Assembly (NCBI GenBank): GCA_902806105.1
Contig: CADCVI010000229.1
Span: 1 to 20,489, forward strand
Direction of reading: 5' to 3'
From: an uncultured Rubrobacteraceae bacterium
Lineage (GTDB): Bacteria > Actinomycetota > Rubrobacteria > Rubrobacterales > Rubrobacteraceae
DNA: 20,489 bases
Positions 1 through 11,630 of the stretch are shown piece by piece (position 1 is the first letter of the stretch; every line of letters begins with the position of its first letter). The position numbers and the translations under genes are program-made. The notes beneath the pieces were generated by a model. It was not told where the DNA came from. It saw nothing but the letters and a program-made list of their open reading frames with translations, and did not search any database.

Positions 1-401
1 ACGTGGAGTTTGTCAACCGGGCGCTAGAACAGACCTTCGGCCGCTTGGCCGTCGATCCGGAACGCTTGGCAGTCGGGGGCTTCTCCGACGGGGCCTCCTA
101 CGCGCTCTCCCTCGGCATCGACAACGGCGACCTCTTCTCGCACGTGCTCGCGTTCTCGCCAGGCTTCATGGCGCCGGCGGAGCGCAGGGGAAGGCCGCCC
201 GTCTTCGTCTCCCACGGAACCGCCGACCAAGTACTCCCGATCGATAGGACGAGCCGCAGGATCGTGCCGCAGCTGGAGCGGCAGGGCTACCAGGTCACGT
301 ACAGGGAGTTCGACGGCCCTCATACAGTGCCCAAACCCGTCGCGCGTGAGGCGCTGGAGTGGTTCATCGCGGACCGGGGAGCGACGGACGGGCGGCAATA
401 G
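1..401 (+). CDS. alpha/beta hydrolase (esterase/phospholipase-like), 5' truncated by the window edge
   Basis: The reading frame is open from the window start to a TAG at 399-401, so only the C-terminal ~132 residues are present and the true start lies upstream; a GTG at position 3 is unlikely to be the initiator. The nucleophile elbow G-F-S-D-G is visible (Ser about residue 28 of the fragment). It is followed by the strand 'VLAFSPGF', an acid-bearing 'SHGTADQVLP' loop and a C-terminal 'DGPHTVP' His, which give the Ser-Asp-His triad in the right order. This pattern is typical of the carboxylesterase/phospholipase branch of the alpha/beta hydrolases. No signal peptide can be judged. Substrate unknown. 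The SGNH hydrolase follows 148 bp downstream on the same strand. Confidence 0.85.
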   Translation, partial: VEFVNRALEQTFGRLAVDPERLAVGGFSDGASYALSLGIDNGDLFSHVLAFSPGFMAPAERRGRPPVFVSHGTADQVLPIDRTSRRIVPQLERQGYQVTYREFDGPHTVPKPVAREALEWFIADRGATDGRQ

Positions 402-414
402 GGCCACGAGCACG

Positions 415-438
415 GCGGCGCCCCGGAGTAGGCGCCGC
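415..438 (+). terminator. candidate terminator hairpin after the alpha/beta hydrolase
   Basis: GCGGCGCC (415-422) and GGCGCCGC (431-438) are perfect 8-bp arms around an 8-nt loop, 14 nt after the hydrolase stop. There is no U-tract, as is common in GC-rich actinobacteria. The loop can alternatively pair onward (CCGGAG 423-428 with CTCCGG 437-442), so two exclusive folds exist. Confidence 0.4.
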
Positions 439-508
439 TCCGGCATTGAGCTTCCACAGAAAGAAGAACTGGGCGGGCCTCCGGGCCCACGAGGTAGATC
501 CGCTCAAG

Positions 509-549
509 GACGATGTTGCCTTGCATCGTCTTTGGGGCACGATGTTGCC
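509..549 (+). repeat. 11-bp direct repeat and small hairpin in the leader of the SGNH hydrolase gene
   Basis: ACGATGTTGCC occurs at 510-520 and again at 539-549, the second copy abutting the ATG of the downstream gene. GACGATG (509-515) and CATCGTC (524-530) also form a 7-bp inverted repeat with an 8-nt loop. No good Shine-Dalgarno is visible here, so the repeats could be an operator or leader structure. Chance or a small local duplication is equally possible. Confidence 0.3.
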
Positions 550-1182
550 ATGAGACACGTTGTGCTTGTGGGCGATTCCATCTTCGACAACGCTGCCTAC
601 GTCGCGGCCGAGGAGCCCGACGTCGTCCGTCAGGTGCGCCGACGGCTGCCGCAAGGATCCAGAGCGACGTTGGCCGCCGTCGACGGGGCTAGGATGAGGG
701 ACGTGCCCGGGCAACTCCGGCTTCTGCCGGGGGACGCGACGCACCTGATCGTCAGCGTCGGCGGCAACGACGCCTTGAGCAGCAGCGGTTTCCTCGCCGC
801 GCCCGCCCGCTCCACCGCCGAAGCGCTATCGGGCCTCGCAAGCATCGGCGAGGAGTTCGAGCGCGGCTACCTGGCCATGCTGGCGGTAGTGCTCGCGCAA
901 GGACTACCTACGGCGATCTGCACCATCTACTACCCGCGTTTTCCCGACAAGGCCCTGCAAAGGACGGCGGTCACGGCACTGACGGTGTTCAACGACTGCA
1001 TCGTCCGCGCGGCGTTCGTCCATCGCCTGCCCCTGCTCGACTTGCGGTTGATCTGCACCGAAGAAGGGGATTACGCCAACCCCATCGAACCCTCGGCGCG
1101 GGGTGGAGAGAAGATCGCGCGGACGATCGTAGAGTCGGTGGGTCATGAGCTCACCGGGGACAGGACCGAAGTGTTCACCTAG
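550..1182 (+). CDS. SGNH/GDSL-family hydrolase-like protein, catalytic Asp-His pair replaced
   Basis: 210 residues. The ATG at 550 is chosen because the protein then begins directly with the family's block I, 'VVLVGDSIFDN' (Ser10); the open frame extends upstream to about 346 without family features. Block III G-G-N-D is present (Asn73). Block V, normally D-x-x-H-P, reads N-P-I-E-P (Asn177, Glu180) followed by 'SARGGEKIA', which matches the usual post-His context. The last two catalytic residues therefore look substituted, while the fold and oxyanion positions are kept. No signal peptide, so probably cytoplasmic. SGNH enzymes are esterases/lipases; with this substitution hydrolase activity is uncertain. 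Its ribosome binding site is weak. It converges on the MFS gene. Confidence 0.85.
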   Translation: MRHVVLVGDSIFDNAAYVAAEEPDVVRQVRRRLPQGSRATLAAVDGARMRDVPGQLRLLPGDATHLIVSVGGNDALSSSGFLAAPARSTAEALSGLASIGEEFERGYLAMLAVVLAQGLPTAICTIYYPRFPDKALQRTAVTALTVFNDCIVRAAFVHRLPLLDLRLICTEEGDYANPIEPSARGGEKIARTIVESVGHELTGDRTEVFT

Positions 1183-1380
1183 GTCGGACGCCTCCTGACT
1201 CGCAAGACGATGCGTTGCGTGACACCGCGCTGCGACGGGGGGGAGTTAGCAGATCACCTTGCGCGATCTGGATGCGGTAGCAAGAAACGAACGCTCGATA
1301 ATGCTGTTCCGTGCGGTGCGTTCCTGGCGGGAGGTACGGACCTGAGCAACCGCGGCTCCTGGCTCCTTGTCCTCTCGCTG

Positions 1381-2640
1381 CTACCCGGTATCTTCGGGGT
1401 CGGACGTAGCCGGTGGCACGCCTACGTAGGCATCGCGGGCGGCGCCGAGGCCCACCAGCAAGAGGCACACCGTGACCGCGAAGAGCACCGCTAGAGGTGC
1501 GGTCCACGAGCCCGTCGCGTCGCGCAGAAAGCCGAAGAGGAACGGCCCGGGCGCGGCGAGCAGGTAGCCGACGGACTGCGCCATGCCAGAGAGTGCGGCG
1601 GCGTGCTCGTGATCCGGAGCGCGCAGAGCGAAGAACGTGAGCGCCAGGCTGAAACACGCCCCCTGGCTGAGTCCTAGGAGCACGACCCAGAGGACGGTGG
1701 CGGTGCCGCCGGCTATCAACAGGCCGAGGGTACCGGCGCCCGCCAGAGCCACGGATGCCGTGACGACGCCGAACTGGGAGCGGCTCCTGCCGGCGAGCAC
1801 GGGGGCCAGAAACATCGTCGCGATGCCCACCGCCTGCGCGAGCGCGAGCATCCACCCGGCTCGGCCCGCGTCCATTCCCTCCTCCCGCAGGATTTCCGGG
1901 AGCCACGTCAGCGCCACGTAGTACGCCAGCGACTGCAACCCCATGAACAGCGTCACCTGCCAGGCGAGGGACGAGCGCCACAAGCCGGCGACCCTTCGGG
2001 GGGTGCGTGCGGATGCGTCTGCTGAACGGTGTTCCCGGATCTGGGGAAGCCACGCAACGGCGGCGACGAGAGCCGGGATAGCCCACAAGGCCAAAGACCC
2101 CCGCCAACCGAGGCCGGTCTGCTGAGCGATCGGGAAGCTCGCGCCGGTAGCGAGCGCGGCGCTGACGCCCAGCACGGTCGTGTACCCGGCGGTCATGAGG
2201 CCGGTGCGTTCGGGGAACTTCTTCTTGACGAGGCCGGGCAAGAGCACGTTGCCAATAGTGATCGCCGCCCCCAGGACGGCGGTGCCGAGGAACAGCGCCG
2301 CCACCGACCCCGCCGAACGCAACACGATGCCGCTCGCGAGCACGAGCAGGCTCGCCAACAACGCGCGCTCCGTGCCGAACCGGCGGGCCAGCCGTGGCGC
2401 GAGCGGCGAGAGCAAGCCGAACGCCAGGAGCGGCAGCGCCGTGAGCAGGCCCGCGACCCCGTTGGAAACGCCCGTGTCCGTCCGGATCTGCCCGATCAAG
2501 GGCGGTACCACCGTCAGCGGCGAGCGCAAGTTGGCCGCCAATAGCGCAATTCCCAACACCAACAGTGCCACCCGAAGCCGTGGGGAGCCGCGGTGGCGAG
2601 TGCGTCTGGGTGAGGATGTCGCGCGAGCCTCCTTAGTCAA
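1381..2640 (-). CDS. MFS transporter, CynX/NimT (cyanate/nitroimidazole transporter-like) family
   Basis: 419 residues with about 12 hydrophobic segments in two six-helix halves. The N-terminal 'NLRSPLTVVPPLIGQI' helix and the following 'LLTALPLLAFGLLSPLAPRLARRFG' loop are characteristic of the CynX/NimT branch of the major facilitator superfamily. Members are small-anion or 2-nitroimidazole transporters; the substrate here cannot be read from sequence. The start is TTG (2640-2638), supported by a strong GGAGGGAGGT just upstream, about 5 nt away. The central cytoplasmic loop (around 'SADASARTPRRVAG') separates the halves. No partner enzyme such as a cyanase is adjacent. It converges on the SGNH gene with about 200 bp between, in which no clear terminator is seen. 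Confidence 0.92.
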   Translation of the reverse strand: MTKEARATSSPRRTRHRGSPRLRVALLVLGIALLAANLRSPLTVVPPLIGQIRTDTGVSNGVAGLLTALPLLAFGLLSPLAPRLARRFGTERALLASLLVLASGIVLRSAGSVAALFLGTAVLGAAITIGNVLLPGLVKKKFPERTGLMTAGYTTVLGVSAALATGASFPIAQQTGLGWRGSLALWAIPALVAAVAWLPQIREHRSADASARTPRRVAGLWRSSLAWQVTLFMGLQSLAYYVALTWLPEILREEGMDAGRAGWMLALAQAVGIATMFLAPVLAGRSRSQFGVVTASVALAGAGTLGLLIAGGTATVLWVVLLGLSQGACFSLALTFFALRAPDHEHAAALSGMAQSVGYLLAAPGPFLFGFLRDATGSWTAPLAVLFAVTVCLLLVGLGAARDAYVGVPPATSDPEDTG

Positions 2641-2913
2641 GTCGCACCTCCCTCCGACGCCGTATTCTGTCCCCGCTCGTCGTGACCCTCGGGGAGAGCT
2701 TACCCGGGGTTTCGGAGTACCATACCGTTGGTGCCTCGGGAAACCACGCGTCGCCGGCCTTGCCGTCAGGGTAAGCGGCCTTCAACTCCCGCTCCGTCTT
2801 CCCAGCCGAGCCCATGCATTCTCTACGACCCTGTTGTTGCTGCCGAAACAGAGAAACCCGATGGCCTTGTCGAAGATGTTATGGACGGCGAGGATCTCCG
2901 TGACCGCGATCAT
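2633..2913 (-). pseudogene. decayed reading frame of unknown family, two pieces in different frames
   Basis: Two adjacent protein-like stretches lie just upstream of the MFS gene. The first (2913-2782, 43 aa) starts 'MIAVTEILAVHNIFDK' and continues 'AIGFLCFGSNNRVVENAWARLG' before a TGA. The second (2815-2633, 60 aa) is in another frame and reads 'GKTERELKAAYPDGKAGDAWFP'. Joining them near 2800 gives one continuous sensible sequence, so a single frameshifted gene is the simplest reading. Neither half has a good ribosome binding site. The second half overlaps the MFS start by 8 bp, so it could instead be a short leader ORF. I do not recognise the family. Confidence 0.3.
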
Positions 2914-3409
2914 CGAAGGAAGCCAGGGATCAGTATGGTCTTACTTACCGAAGGGAGGTAAGCCTGTTTCCTGCTGACCTCAACACGGTGAACCCATCCT
3001 TCTACACTCCTCCGGCGGCCCGATACGTGCCCTACATAAGCCCCGGGAGGGCCATTGAATCTATCGTGAGGCGACATGAGCTACTACGCTGTGAGTAAGA
3101 GATGCCTCCTGCGCGAGGTTCCTGTCCTCCTCTACACCGCACCGTTCGGCGTGGAGGAAGAGATAGAAGATCCGATGCCGTCGGCTCATCGGTAGCGCTG
3201 CCGGCGTCGGTCTACGGGTAGTCCTGGGCGGTTGGCCCCGGAGGGCAAGAACGGCACGTGTTGGTCTCACCGGCCTATCAAGAGGCTTGAGAAGGAGACG
3301 GGGAACGCGGTAGCTTCCAGCCCACGCCTTCCCAAGCGTCGGGACGTTGGTCTGCGCCGATTATACGTGGGGTGGGTTCTGGAAGAGTTCGGGCGGTTTT
3401 GGGGTGGTG
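2914..3409. other. mostly non-coding stretch with one micro-ORF candidate
   Basis: No protein of convincing family character is visible on either strand. The only candidate is a 39-codon ORF on the plus strand (3076-3195), starting MSYYAVSKRC and preceded by GAGG about 4 nt before its ATG. It contains an acidic 'GVEEEIEDP' patch and ends at TAG. No tRNA, repeat or CRISPR pattern was seen. Confidence 0.4.
3076..3195 (+). CDS. possible 39-aa micro-ORF, unknown
   Basis: ATG at 3076 preceded by GTGAGGCGAC (GAGG, short spacing) and TAG at 3193-3195. The product has a hydrophobic middle ('VPVLLYTAPFG') and an acidic tail. No family is recognised and the context gives no support beyond the ribosome binding site, so chance is the main alternative. 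Confidence 0.18.
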   Translation: MSYYAVSKRCLLREVPVLLYTAPFGVEEEIEDPMPSAHR

Positions 3410-3979
3410 CTACGCCTGGTCCTTCCCGTCTGCGGTGGCGGCTTGCGTGGGCGTGACCTCGACGGGCACGCGCAGGGCGTTCAGCAGCCGGGGCACCCCG
3501 AAGTAGAAGGAGGCGGTGAGGGTGAGCTCCACGCGGGCTTGCTCGTCGAAGTGCTCGGCCAGCGCGGCGTTGACCTCGTCGGGGACGTGTCCGTCGGCGA
3601 GGGCGTCGGTGAAGGCGAGGGCGGCCCGCTCGGCGTCGTCGAAGGCGGGGGAGGTGGGCCACATCGCGAGCTCGGCGACCTGGTGCTCTTGCACGCCGGC
3701 CTCCGCGGCCATGCGCCGGTGCTGGTGCCACTCGTACTGCGAGAGCGTGAGCTGGGCGGTGCGCAGGATGATCAGCTCGCGCAGCGCGCGGGGCGTCTCG
3801 CATCGCTCGCGGAGCAACCACGAGAAGTCGATCCAGGCCTCGAGCAGCCGCGGCGCGTGCGCCAGGGCACGGTAGAGGTTCACCTGCTTTACGCCGGCCT
3901 CCCGGACGCGGGTGGCCACGTGCTCGGGCAGCGGTGCGAGCGGGATTGCCGTGCGTGTGGGGGTAGCTGGCTCGCTCAT
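3410..3979 (-). CDS. carboxymuconolactone decarboxylase / AhpD-like family protein
   Basis: 189 codons if started at ATG 3979 ('MSEPATPTRT'); an upstream in-frame ATG at 4084 would add 35 unrelated residues rich in Cys and Arg and is rejected. The CMD fold is recognised from 'LRELIILRTAQLTLSQYEWHQH' (Glu83, His85, His87) and the following 'RMAAEAGVQEHQVAEL' and 'FDDAERAALAFTDALADG' helices. The AhpD-type CxxC is absent: the active-site helix carries E-W-H-x-H, as in the decarboxylase and uncharacterised branches, so a peroxiredoxin-reductase role is unlikely. Cytoplasmic, probably oligomeric like the family. It stands alone, with long gaps on both sides. The ribosome binding site is weak (GAGGGG about 13 nt upstream). 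Confidence 0.9.
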   Translation of the reverse strand: MSEPATPTRTAIPLAPLPEHVATRVREAGVKQVNLYRALAHAPRLLEAWIDFSWLLRERCETPRALRELIILRTAQLTLSQYEWHQHRRMAAEAGVQEHQVAELAMWPTSPAFDDAERAALAFTDALADGHVPDEVNAALAEHFDEQARVELTLTASFYFGVPRLLNALRVPVEVTPTQAATADGKDQA

Positions 3980-4481
3980 CGTCTGGGCATCCCCTCTTCC
4001 TCGCTCACATCGGTATCCCCGGCAGCATAGCATCGTCCCGCGCCTTTCATCGATAGCGGCCAGCAAGTACGCTGATCGGTACAAGTGACATCGAAGCTGA
4101 TTGTGAAGCGAGCCGATGTCGGGAGTAGGCGTTCGGGGTTCTCCGAGCGCTTCTGTCCGTAGAAAACCCGGAACGGCGAGGCTACACGGGACTTCCGACT
4201 ACCTTATGAGGTTGGTGGCTGTCAGCGGAGGGATCCAACGTTTCGTCCGACAAGTCTGGATCGAAGCGTGTGTATCCCGCAGCCAACACCTATCGGTTAG
4301 CACGGTTGAATTGGTGGCCACGCCGCCAGTCGGTGGACTTGATCGCACATAGGTAGATACACGGCCCCGATGCAGCTCTTGAGAGTCCTGGTGGACACGG
4401 TGGCTCTCGAAGGCTGGATGTAGTGCCACTGCGGATGCTATAAGAGCGATTTAGGCGAGGTGTCAGTAAACTCACGTCCAT
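3980..4481. other. intergenic region between divergent CMD-like and histidine kinase genes
   Basis: About 500 bp with no supportable gene on either strand; the short open frames here lack family features and ribosome binding sites. It must carry the promoters for both flanking genes, but I cannot point to convincing -35/-10 pairs. Its base composition is less GC-rich than the flanking genes. Confidence 0.5.
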
Positions 4482-4493
4482 TTGAGAGGTAGA

Positions 4494-8285
<3,792 letters not shown>

Positions 8286-8349
8286 GCGCCAACTGGGATG
8301 CTCGTTAGTAGCGAAGCAACAAACTGTAATGAGGCCCAAGCGACGAGAA

Positions 8350-8377
8350 GGGGACCCGGCGATGAAGCCGGGTCCCC
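8350..8377. terminator. bidirectional rho-independent-type terminator
   Basis: GGGGACCCGGC (8350-8360) and GCCGGGTCCCC (8367-8377) are a perfect 11-bp stem with a 6-nt loop. The hairpin lies between the histidine kinase stop (8285) and the end of the convergent LPXTG gene (8400). It serves both strands; the U-tracts are poor. Confidence 0.75.
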
Positions 8378-8399
8378 GTTGCCGCCGCGCATGTTCTCG

Positions 8400-9227
8400 C
8401 TAGCGGATGATCCTGCGCGTGATCAGTGCCGCCGCGAGGAGCGCCGCCCCGATCATCCCTGCGAGGGGCAATACGCCGCCGGTAGCGGGGAGCCGCAGCG
8501 GGCCTGCCGAGACCGGCTTGCCACCGACGTCGTTGGTGTCGCCGCTCACCACGGGAGTACCGTTGCCGTCGCCGCAGAAGGAGACGCTGGCGGAGAGCGT
8601 CCTGTCTTCGGCCACCACCGCACCGAAGTCCTCGATGATCCGGTACTCGGGACCCAGCGGACCGGATGCCGTCGGCGGGCCCTGCACTATCCGGACGGGC
8701 GAGATCGTGATCGGCTCGGATGGGCCGCCCGGGGCGAACCTCGGCACGGTCTGGCTGCCGGTGTAGACGCCGTCGCCGTCGGGATCCGTCAGCGGGGTAG
8801 TGACGAGGCTCTCGGTGGCCGTGAAGCCCAGGAATTCTGCGCCCACGGGGGGCTCGCACTCGACGGCGAGTTCGTAGGTGAAGGTAGCGCTGCTGCCCGG
8901 AGCCGGGCCACCCATGGGTGCGACGCGGGTGACGTAGAAGAGGGGAGGGCCGCCCTCGACCTGGCCGTCCTCGTACCCGGGTACGGAGGCGCCGAAGACC
9001 GTGACGCGCTGGCCGACGTAGGCATCGAGGTCGACGTCTTCGCTGTTGAGGGCGTACGATTCGCCCCCAACCTCGTCGGTTATTGAGTGGGTACCGTACT
9101 GGTACGTCGTCAACTCCGGCTTCTCTATCACGCCCGTCAACATGGGCTCGGACTCGGCCAGGGCCGGGGCCGACGTCGCTAGCATCACCGCTAGCACCCC
9201 CAACAGGATCATCAACCTTCGCGCCAT
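8400..9227 (-). CDS. LPXTG cell-wall-anchored surface protein, unknown function
   Basis: 275 residues. The N-terminus is a Sec signal peptide (n-region RR, h-region 'LMILLGVLAVMLA', cleavage after 'APALA'). The C-terminus is a full sortase sorting signal: 'LPATGG' at about 246-251, a hydrophobic stretch and the positive tail 'TRRIIR'. The protein should be exported and covalently anchored to peptidoglycan by a sortase; no sortase gene lies in the window. The mature part is acidic and rich in Pro, Gly, Thr and Ser, with a 'DPDGDGVYTGSQ' segment and Cys in 'VECEPP' and 'SFCGDG' that could form a disulfide. No named domain is recognised. ATG 9227 has AAGGAGG about 9 nt upstream. The region ahead carries GTAAC repeats. 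Confidence 0.9.
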   Translation of the reverse strand: MARRLMILLGVLAVMLATSAPALAESEPMLTGVIEKPELTTYQYGTHSITDEVGGESYALNSEDVDLDAYVGQRVTVFGASVPGYEDGQVEGGPPLFYVTRVAPMGGPAPGSSATFTYELAVECEPPVGAEFLGFTATESLVTTPLTDPDGDGVYTGSQTVPRFAPGGPSEPITISPVRIVQGPPTASGPLGPEYRIIEDFGAVVAEDRTLSASVSFCGDGNGTPVVSGDTNDVGGKPVSAGPLRLPATGGVLPLAGMIGAALLAAALITRRIIR

Positions 9228-9299
9228 CTCCGTCTCCTCCTTCTCCCCCCGGTCTCCGCGCCCTCCTCGGGCGTCCTTGATCCTACTGTGACCGGTCTA

Positions 9300-9339
9300 C
9301 GTAACAAAACGGTTACGGAAAGGGGGAAGTTTGGTAACG
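9300..9339. promoter_or_regulatory. CGTAAC/GTTACG repeats upstream of the LPXTG gene (candidate operator)
   Basis: CGTAAC at 9300-9305 and GTTACG at 9312-9317 are a perfect 6-bp inverted repeat with a 6-nt spacer. GTAACG recurs at 9334-9339, and single copies lie further on near 9431, 9795 and 9878. The cluster is 73-112 bp ahead of the LPXTG start. It may be a regulator site; no regulator can be assigned. Confidence 0.35.
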
Positions 9340-9883
9340 AAGATAGCAAATATTGACGGGCAAGCTCAACCGCGTGTCGCCCACCCCAGTTCAGGGAGCG
9401 TCCATCCTTTTGAGGTTCGTGGATAGGTTCGTAACGACGAGGATGGAAACCGTACATCCTGGCCTCGTGGTCGAAGGGCAGTTCGGGGATGGACAAGGAG
9501 GCTGGGAGGTCCGCCAGGAGAAGGGGCGAGCGGAGGACTCGGCCAGGGAGATCCACCGTGTGGCTGGGGAACGCCGAGGGCTTCCAGATGCACGACATCC
9601 CCGCTCTCGACGTTTTGGATGTCCGCCTGTTCGATTAGGGGCTTTTCGCAACTTCAGCAAGGGGGCGCAGCAGGTTCCAGGACGCGGCTGGCCTAGTGCT
9701 GCGCTGGCGCGGACAGATCTGCACCGAGCTCTTGAAACCTCGCGCGGCCTGACAAGAAGCGACTTCGAGCGAAGGTAGAAGCTCGCCGTTCCCTGTAACG
9801 CCTTTATGGAGACGTGAAGCGTCCAGTCGAGGCGACGGGGAATTTTGCGAGACGAAGACGTGCACGCGACGCGTTTGCGTAAC
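9340..9883. other. gene-poor intergenic region
   Basis: About 540 bp without a recognised gene. Several overlapping open frames exist, but they lack family features. The only stretch that reads protein-like is a 49-codon plus-strand ORF at 9489-9638, listed separately. No RNA gene is seen. Confidence 0.45.
9489..9638 (+). CDS. possible 49-aa ORF, unknown
   Basis: ATG at 9489, TAG at 9636-9638. The first 22 residues are very Arg-rich ('GRSARRRGERRTRPGRS'). The rest reads 'VWLGNAEGFQMHDIPALDVL' and ends 'DVRLFD', which looks structured. The ribosome binding site is poor (AAGGG about 13 nt upstream). It could be a remnant of a larger gene or chance. Confidence 0.2.
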   Translation: MDKEAGRSARRRGERRTRPGRSTVWLGNAEGFQMHDIPALDVLDVRLFD

Positions 9884-10267
9884 CTAAACCGACGCCAGGG
9901 AGCGGTCGACGAGCAAGAGCAGGTCCGAGAGTTCGACCGACCTCCAGTCGTAGCCCCGCTCGTTAACGCGGATCTCCTCCTCGGGAGGTTCTGCGTAAGG
10001 ATAGTATTCTACCCATGAGGTACTGGACGACCTGGCGCCATCTTGGGCGGCGTTTCTGGGCCGGCTGCAGAGGACGAGGTTGGGGTGGAGGCGCAGTACC
10101 TGGTCCGCGAGTTCGGCCGGTTTTACGACGCGCACGCACAGTTCGGGTCTGAGCTGGCCGATGACCTGGCCGATGGTGTCAGAATAGGAACGCGGTCGGA
10201 GGGATATCAGGACCACTTGGGTCTCCTCCTTAACCTTGCTTTTCGTGACCTTACCCTCGAGTAGCAT
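9884..10267 (-). CDS. short receiver-like (degenerate response-regulator-type) protein of unknown function
   Basis: 127 residues from ATG 10267, which has AGAGGA about 7 nt upstream; the open frame extends to 10594 but the extra N-terminus is Pro/Arg-rich with no ribosome binding site. The sequence alternates strands and helices as in a Rossmann-like receiver: 'TQVVLISLRPRSYSDTIGQVIGQLRP', then 'CVRVVKPAELADQVLRLHPNLVLCSRP'. It then has 'WVEYYPYAEPPEEEIRVN' and a final helix 'LSDLLLLVDRSLA'. The position of the phospho-acceptor Asp ('PNLVLCS') carries no Asp, so classical phosphorylation is unlikely. I believe similar short proteins occur in Rubrobacter, but this is recollection. It is monocistronic as far as can be seen. 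Role unknown. Confidence 0.72.
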   Translation of the reverse strand: MLLEGKVTKSKVKEETQVVLISLRPRSYSDTIGQVIGQLRPELCVRVVKPAELADQVLRLHPNLVLCSRPRNAAQDGARSSSTSWVEYYPYAEPPEEEIRVNERGYDWRSVELSDLLLLVDRSLASV

Positions 10268-11246
10268 GTGCCGTTCCTCTCGTTGCCCGCTGTCCTTGGC
10301 GGTGCTTCGTGTGCCATCGTGGAGCCTATCTAAAGTACAAAGGTACCCTGTCCGCGGCTTCGGAGCCTCAGCGTTTGGCGGTATCTTTGGGTAGCCAGTT
10401 CGGGCTAGGCGTTGTTTCATGGCCGGTTCGGGATGGGCTGCCGCCCCGGCTTCTACGGACGGATTCCGCCCTGCCGGAGATATTGGCGGCTCCTCTAGAC
10501 ACAGGTAGAAATCTCTCGTGCACGCGATGGCGCCCCGTCCTCGCCGGTAGACCCCGTGGGCAAAGGTAAGCGACCGAGTGAATATGAGGGACAACCACCA
10601 GCAACGAGAATACCCTGGCGCTGGTAAACCGGAGCATCAGGACGGCGTAGTAGGTAGCAAGCGCGAGCGGCGACAGGAGCGGTCATCGGGAAAAACTCAG
10701 TTCGTTGCGGACGGGGCTCTTCCTCGTGATTGCCCCGGGGTCCTGCGAGCCGGGGGCAGGCGCGAGGCTTGGCAGGGGCGCGACACATCTGTATTTCTTG
10801 TGACGGTTCGGGCACACTCGGCTGCTTTGTATCGCCCTCCCCACGGATCCGCCGGGCGGCTTTACTGTCGCCCTAAGTACGCCCACTACTTCTCCTCTTG
10901 CCGCTCATCGTCGCTAGCCCCGGCCATGGACTGCAGGGAACAAATAGTCCTTAGCCTAAACGTAGGGCTGAGCCTTCGTTTAGGCACTAGTGAGGACCGC
11001 TCGGCTACGATGCCCGGGCCTGAGGATGAACCGAAGGTTGCACGGGCAGCGCTGGAGAGCAGACGACGTTCTCGTCCGTTCTCGTATCCAACTTCCTCAC
11101 AATACGGGCGAGAGCGTCGCGTCTTTGCCCCGTCGTAGCTCGGTCGTGCCTTCTGGCGCAGAGCGCCGGGCGAGAGACAGTGCCCGATCTCTCCGCGCCC
11201 CCCTCGTCCGACTTGCCGATGTCCTCCCCGGCTCGCGGAGCTCGCG
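10268..11246. other. long region with no supportable gene
   Basis: Nearly 1 kb. Open frames on both strands lack ribosome binding sites and family features. The minus-strand frame around 10560-10637 ('SLLVVVPHIHSVAYL') is hydrophobic but has no convincing continuation. Two inverted repeats stand out: CCCCGG and CCGGGG near 10735-10755, and GCCTAAACG/CGTTTAGGC at 10954-10985. This is a candidate place for decayed genes or an unannotated RNA. Confidence 0.45.
10954..10985. repeat. perfect 9-bp inverted repeat (GCCTAAACG N14 CGTTTAGGC)
   Basis: The arms are at 10954-10962 and 10977-10985 with a 14-nt spacer, in a long gene-free stretch. It could be an operator dyad or a stem-loop. There is no U-tract and no adjacent gene end, so a terminator role is not supported. 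Confidence 0.5.
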
Positions 11247-11630
11247 TCATGCTTCGGGCGTTGCGTCGCGCCCGTTCTGCTTCATCTTCTCGACCTCGAG
11301 CGCCCGGCGCAGCCCCTCCACCTCGCTCTGCAAGCCGTCGGCCCTCTCGCGCTCCTGTTCGGCCCGCTTCCTCCACTGCCCTAGCTCGTCGAGGAGGCGC
11401 TCCTTTTCGTACATCCACGCCAGCTCCTCCTCCGTCTCTCTCGCGGGTTCGGAGCCCTTCAGGGAGCTTTCCGGGATGCTCCACCGCCCGCTGACGGGAT
11501 CCTGCTCGGCCTCGATCTCTCCGCTGGCCAGCCACTCCAGGACGCGGCGAAGGGGTACGTGGAGAATGCGGGCGGCCTCGGCCGGTGTGTGGGAACCGTC
11601 TCCGATCGCCTCGGGACGCCGCTCAGTCAC
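11247..11630 (-). CDS. excisionase/MerR-like helix-turn-helix protein with C-terminal coiled coil
   Basis: 127 residues from GTG 11630, with AAGGG about 6 nt upstream. Residues about 13-60 form a winged HTH of the excisionase type ('TPAEAARILHVPLRRVLEWLASGEIEA', then the wing 'DPVSGRWSIPESSL'). Residues about 65-118 are a highly charged heptad-like coiled coil ('EEELAWMYEKERLLDELGQW', with many E/R pairs). This build suggests a dimeric DNA-binding protein. The start overlaps the end of the preceding 40-aa ORF (TGA at 11623-11625), which implies translational coupling. Targets are unknown. It need not be a phage excisionase: this HTH class is common in chromosomal regulators. Confidence 0.8.
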   Translation of the reverse strand: MTERRPEAIGDGSHTPAEAARILHVPLRRVLEWLASGEIEAEQDPVSGRWSIPESSLKGSEPARETEEELAWMYEKERLLDELGQWRKRAEQERERADGLQSEVEGLRRALEVEKMKQNGRDATPEA

